Shown: positions 16,289-18,787 of the stretch, piece after piece
How the letters are laid out: every line of letters begins with the position of its first letter
Position numbering within the stretch: position 1 is the first letter of the stretch
Assembly: GCA_902492015.1 (NCBI GenBank)
Contig: CABUJR010000023.1
Coordinates: 1 to 18,787 of the forward strand
Direction of reading: 5' to 3'
Source: an uncultured Eubacteriales bacterium
GTDB lineage: Bacteria; Bacillota; Clostridia; TANB77; CAG-508
DNA: 18,787 nucleotides
The notes under the pieces: model-generated
What the model was told of the DNA's origin: nothing
Database searches by the model: none
The model's input: only the letters and a program-made list of their open reading frames with translations
Made by a program: the position numbers and the translations under genes

Positions 16289-18124
16289 TTGAAAAATGGA
16301 ATTAAAACACTAGCAGTATGGCTAGTAATAGGAATAATTTTTATTGTAGTATTAAATTCTGTATTTAATAATCCAAATACAAAGATGAGTTATTCAGAAT
16401 TAATGAATAAAATATCTTTAGGAGAAGTATCAGAAATAAATCTATCTTCTGATAAAACAGTAGCTTATGTTACTATGAAAAATGCAGAAACTTCAACAAG
16501 TACTTCAAATACAATTAGAAATTTAGAAAAAGAAGTTGTTATACCAAGTATAGATACATTTATGGAGCAAATTTCTGATAATTTAGCTGCAGGTCAACTT
16601 ACTTTAAACCAAGAAGAAGAATCAATCTTATTTACTGTTTTAAGTGCTTTTTCTCCATTTGTTATATTAATTATATTTTTACTATTCTGGATATTACTTA
16701 TGAATCCAAATCAAAATGGAAACAAATCAATGTCATTTGGAAAAAGTAAAGCTAGAGTATTGAATACAAATGATACTAAAACAAAAGTAACATTCAAAGA
16801 TGTTGCAGGTATAGATGAAGAAAAAGAAGAATTGGCAGAAATAGTAGACTTTTTAAAATCACCAAAGAAATTTACAGATATGGGTGCCAGAATTCCAAAA
16901 GGTGTTTTATTAGTAGGACATCCTGGAACAGGTAAAACATTACTTGCAAAAGCAGTTGCTGGAGAAGCTGGAGTACCATTCTTCATTATAAGTGGTTCTG
17001 ATTTTGTTGAAATGTTTGTTGGTGTTGGTGCATCAAGAGTAAGAGATTTATTTGAACAAGCAAAGAAAAATGCGCCATGTATTATATTTATAGATGAAAT
17101 TGATGCTGTAGGACGTCAAAGAGGTGCTGGACTTGGTGGAGGACATGATGAAAGAGAACAAACATTAAACCAATTATTAGTAGAAATGGATGGCTTTGCA
17201 GCAAATGAAGGTGTTATTGTGCTTGCAGCTACAAATAGACCAGATGTTTTAGACAAAGCATTATTAAGAGCAGGAAGATTTGATAGACAAATAGTTGTTG
17301 GATCTCCTGATGTAAAAGCAAGAGAAGAAATATTAAAAGTTCATGCAAGAAAGAAAAAATTAGCAGAAGATGTTGATTTATCAACAATAGCTAAAAATAC
17401 AGCAGGTTTTGTTGGTGCAGATTTAGAGAACATTTTAAATGAAGCAGCATTACTTTCTGCGAGAAGAGATAAACAAGAAATAGGAATGCAAGAAATTGAA
17501 GATGCTATGGTAAAAGTAACTATGGGTCCAGAAAAGAAATCAAGAGTAATAAGTGATAAAGAGAAAAAACTTGTTGCTTTCCATGAAGCAGGACATGCTG
17601 TTGCAAGTAGATTTTTACCAACACAAGATGATGTACATCAAATCTCTATTATTCCAAGAGGTATGGCTGGTGGATACACAATGTACAGACCATCAGAAGA
17701 TAGATCATTTATGAGTAAATCTGAAATGGAAGAACAAATTATATCATTATTAGGTGGTAGAGTTGCTGAAAGCTTAGTTTTAGGTGACATCTCTACAGGA
17801 GCAAGTAATGATATAGAAAGAGCTTCAAAAATTGCAAGAGCAATGGTTACTAAATATGGTATGAGTGAAAGATTAGGAGCAATTACATTTGGTTCAGGAC
17901 AAGAAGAAGTGTTCCTAGGAAGAGATTTTGCTCAACAAAAGAATTTTAGTGAAGAAACTTCAGGATTAATAGATGAAGAAGTAAAAAGAATTATAGATAC
18001 AGCATATAAGAGAACAGAAGATATACTAAATGCAAATATGGAAAAATTGCATAAAGTAGCAAATGTTCTATTAGAAAAAGAAAAGATAGATGGAGAAGAA
18101 TTTGAAGAAATAATGAATTCTTAA
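16289..18124 (+). CDS. ftsH: ATP-dependent zinc metalloprotease FtsH
   Basis: FtsH is a membrane-bound hexameric AAA+ protease that degrades misfolded membrane proteins and short-lived regulators. The 611-residue protein has a membrane helix at about 5-26, an extracytoplasmic domain, and a second helix at about 110-135. The AAA domain has Walker A GHPGTGKT at 210-217, where the family usually has GPPGTGKT, Walker B IIFIDEID (Asp269, Glu270) and the second region of homology ending LLRAGRFDRQI. The protease domain has the zinc motif HEAGH (432-436), with Asp508 in ASNDIERA as likely third ligand. The start is TTG 16289, eight bases after GGGAGGA (16274-16280). It follows tilS by 124 bp with its own promoter and ends at a strong terminator. 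Confidence 0.98.
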   Translation: MKNGIKTLAVWLVIGIIFIVVLNSVFNNPNTKMSYSELMNKISLGEVSEINLSSDKTVAYVTMKNAETSTSTSNTIRNLEKEVVIPSIDTFMEQISDNLAAGQLTLNQEEESILFTVLSAFSPFVILIIFLLFWILLMNPNQNGNKSMSFGKSKARVLNTNDTKTKVTFKDVAGIDEEKEELAEIVDFLKSPKKFTDMGARIPKGVLLVGHPGTGKTLLAKAVAGEAGVPFFIISGSDFVEMFVGVGASRVRDLFEQAKKNAPCIIFIDEIDAVGRQRGAGLGGGHDEREQTLNQLLVEMDGFAANEGVIVLAATNRPDVLDKALLRAGRFDRQIVVGSPDVKAREEILKVHARKKKLAEDVDLSTIAKNTAGFVGADLENILNEAALLSARRDKQEIGMQEIEDAMVKVTMGPEKKSRVISDKEKKLVAFHEAGHAVASRFLPTQDDVHQISIIPRGMAGGYTMYRPSEDRSFMSKSEMEEQIISLLGGRVAESLVLGDISTGASNDIERASKIARAMVTKYGMSERLGAITFGSGQEEVFLGRDFAQQKNFSEETSGLIDEEVKRIIDTAYKRTEDILNANMEKLHKVANVLLEKEKIDGEEFEEIMNS

Positions 18125-18150
18125 ACTTCAAAAATCTAATTAAATACTAA

Positions 18151-18188
18151 AAAGAAATACTCCAATTTTTTGGAGTATTTCTTTTTTT
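18151..18188 (+). terminator. Rho-independent terminator after ftsH
   Basis: A 15-bp stem pairs 18151-18165 (AAAGAAATACTCCAA) with 18170-18184 (TTGGAGTATTTCTTT) around a TTTT loop, followed by more T residues to 18188. It is the strongest terminator in the window. Confidence 0.93.
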
Positions 18189-18249
18189 ATGTATAAACTT
18201 ATAAAAAATAGTCCATAATAGTTACAGATTAAAGAAAAGGAGAGAAATT

Positions 18250-18687
18250 ATGGAAAAATTATTAAAAGATTTGAATGTTTTTTTAAGTGATTTAAATGTT
18301 TTTTACAGAAAACTTCAAAATTATCATTGGAATGTAAAAGGATGTGATTTTTTTACTGTTCATGAAAAATTAGAGGAATATTATAATGATATTAATGAAG
18401 AAATAGATGAAACAGCAGAACATATACTATCAATAGGCGGAGAACCTTTAGGAACAATGAAAGATTATTTAAGTTCTACTAAATTAAAAGAAGCTGAAAA
18501 TAAAAAAATATGTTCAAAAGAAATTTTTACAGAAGTTATAAAAGATTTTACAACATTATTAGAAGATGCAGTTTGTATAAAGAAAACAGCAGATGAAATA
18601 ACAGAATATAAAACATCTTCTTTTATAGATGAAATTATTGCAAATTATAGCAAGAAATTATGGATGTTAAAACAATCTATGGAATAA
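18250..18687 (+). CDS. dps: Dps-family ferritin-like protein
   Basis: Dps proteins form 12-subunit shells that oxidise and store iron with peroxide, and some bind DNA. The 145-residue protein carries the ferroxidase signature YHWNVKGCDFFTVHEKLEEYYNDINEEIDETAEHI. Lined up with Listeria-type Dps, the ligands are His26, His38, Glu42 (usually Asp), Asp53 and Glu57, which sit at the interface between two subunits. No lysine-rich N-terminal extension is present, so DNA binding is doubtful. AAGGAG precedes the ATG. The upstream gap (18189-18249) contains a possible weak -10 (CATAAT) but no clear -35 and no PerR-like palindrome that I could identify. The gene faces the tRNA-Lys gene tail to tail. Confidence 0.9.
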   Translation: MEKLLKDLNVFLSDLNVFYRKLQNYHWNVKGCDFFTVHEKLEEYYNDINEEIDETAEHILSIGGEPLGTMKDYLSSTKLKEAENKKICSKEIFTEVIKDFTTLLEDAVCIKKTADEITEYKTSSFIDEIIANYSKKLWMLKQSME

Positions 18688-18715
18688 AAAAAGCAGTAGA
18701 CAAAACTACTGCTTT
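18686..18715 (-). terminator. Terminator of tRNA-Lys, reading leftwards
   Basis: GCAGTAG (18693-18699) pairs with CTACTGC (18706-18712), extended by A-T pairs on both sides, with a six-base loop. On the minus strand the stem is followed by seven T residues (complement of 18686-18692). On the plus strand only three T residues follow, so it serves the tRNA better than the dps gene, though it may act weakly in both directions. Confidence 0.85.
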
Positions 18716-18787
18716 GGTGCGCCATAGAGGATTCGAACCTCCGACCATTTGATTAAGAGTCAACTGCTCTACCAACTGAGCTAATGG
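18715..18787 (-). tRNA. tRNA-Lys (anticodon CTT), 5' end cut by the window edge
   Basis: Read on the minus strand, the sequence has a D-arm (TAGCTCAGTTGGTAGAGCA), an anticodon arm TTGA-CTCTTAA-TCAA with anticodon CTT, a T-arm with loop TTCGAAT, and a 3' acceptor strand ATGGCGC followed by A and an encoded CCA. The 5' acceptor strand is visible only as CCAT; by pairing, the missing three bases should be GCG just beyond 18787, for a 76-nt gene. It decodes AAG lysine codons. Confidence 0.95.

Noticed and set aside
1..18787. CRISPR array, insertion sequence, integrase or defence system
   Set aside because: I found no regularly spaced direct repeats, transposase or integrase motifs, or nuclease/toxin domains; the genes are mainly housekeeping.

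Overview
The window is AT-rich bacterial DNA with AGA-dominated arginine codons, strong purine-rich ribosome binding sites, and TTG or GTG starts at three core genes. The proteins are Firmicutes-like, most probably from a low-GC member of the Clostridia. Supporting signs are the clostridial-type RpoB/RpoC, the gdpP-rplI-dnaB order known from Bacillus subtilis, tilS next to ftsH, and many rho-independent terminators. The species cannot be named from sequence alone.

Layout. (1) Positions 1-680: a small coiled-coil protein of unknown function. It has markedly higher G+C than its neighbours, a perfect-consensus sigma-A promoter and its own terminator. (2) Positions 681-8506: an rpoB-rpoC unit with its own promoter, a structured 5' leader of about 170 nt, a long hairpin between the two genes, and a terminator after rpoC. 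The rplJ-rplL genes that usually precede rpoB are absent. (3) Positions 8535-9956: a two-gene unit with a cytidylyltransferase-fold protein that looks like a tandem duplication with a degenerate first half, followed by a small protein resembling zinc-dependent phospholipase C. (4) Positions 10014-10780: a membrane-anchored protein with bacterial Ig-like (BIG2) domains, with its own promoter and terminator. (5) Positions 10880-15108: gdpP (c-di-AMP phosphodiesterase), rplI and dnaB. A terminator separates gdpP from rplI-dnaB, and a probable terminator follows dnaB. (6) Positions 15145-18188: a short-form tilS and then ftsH with its own promoter. The hpt gene that often lies between them is missing. 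(7) Positions 18250-18787: a Dps-like ferritin, then a tRNA-Lys(CTT) on the minus strand that runs off the window edge, with its own terminator.

Most of the window is housekeeping: transcription (RpoBC), translation (L9, tRNA-Lys, TilS modification of tRNA-Ile), replication (DnaB), membrane proteolysis (FtsH), second-messenger turnover (GdpP) and oxidative/iron protection (Dps). I found no clear new defence, mobile or CRISPR system. The places most worth a second look are the compositionally distinct first gene, the two structured RNA regions flanking rpoB, the duplicated nucleotidyltransferase paired with a phospholipase-like protein, and the shortened tilS beside ftsH.
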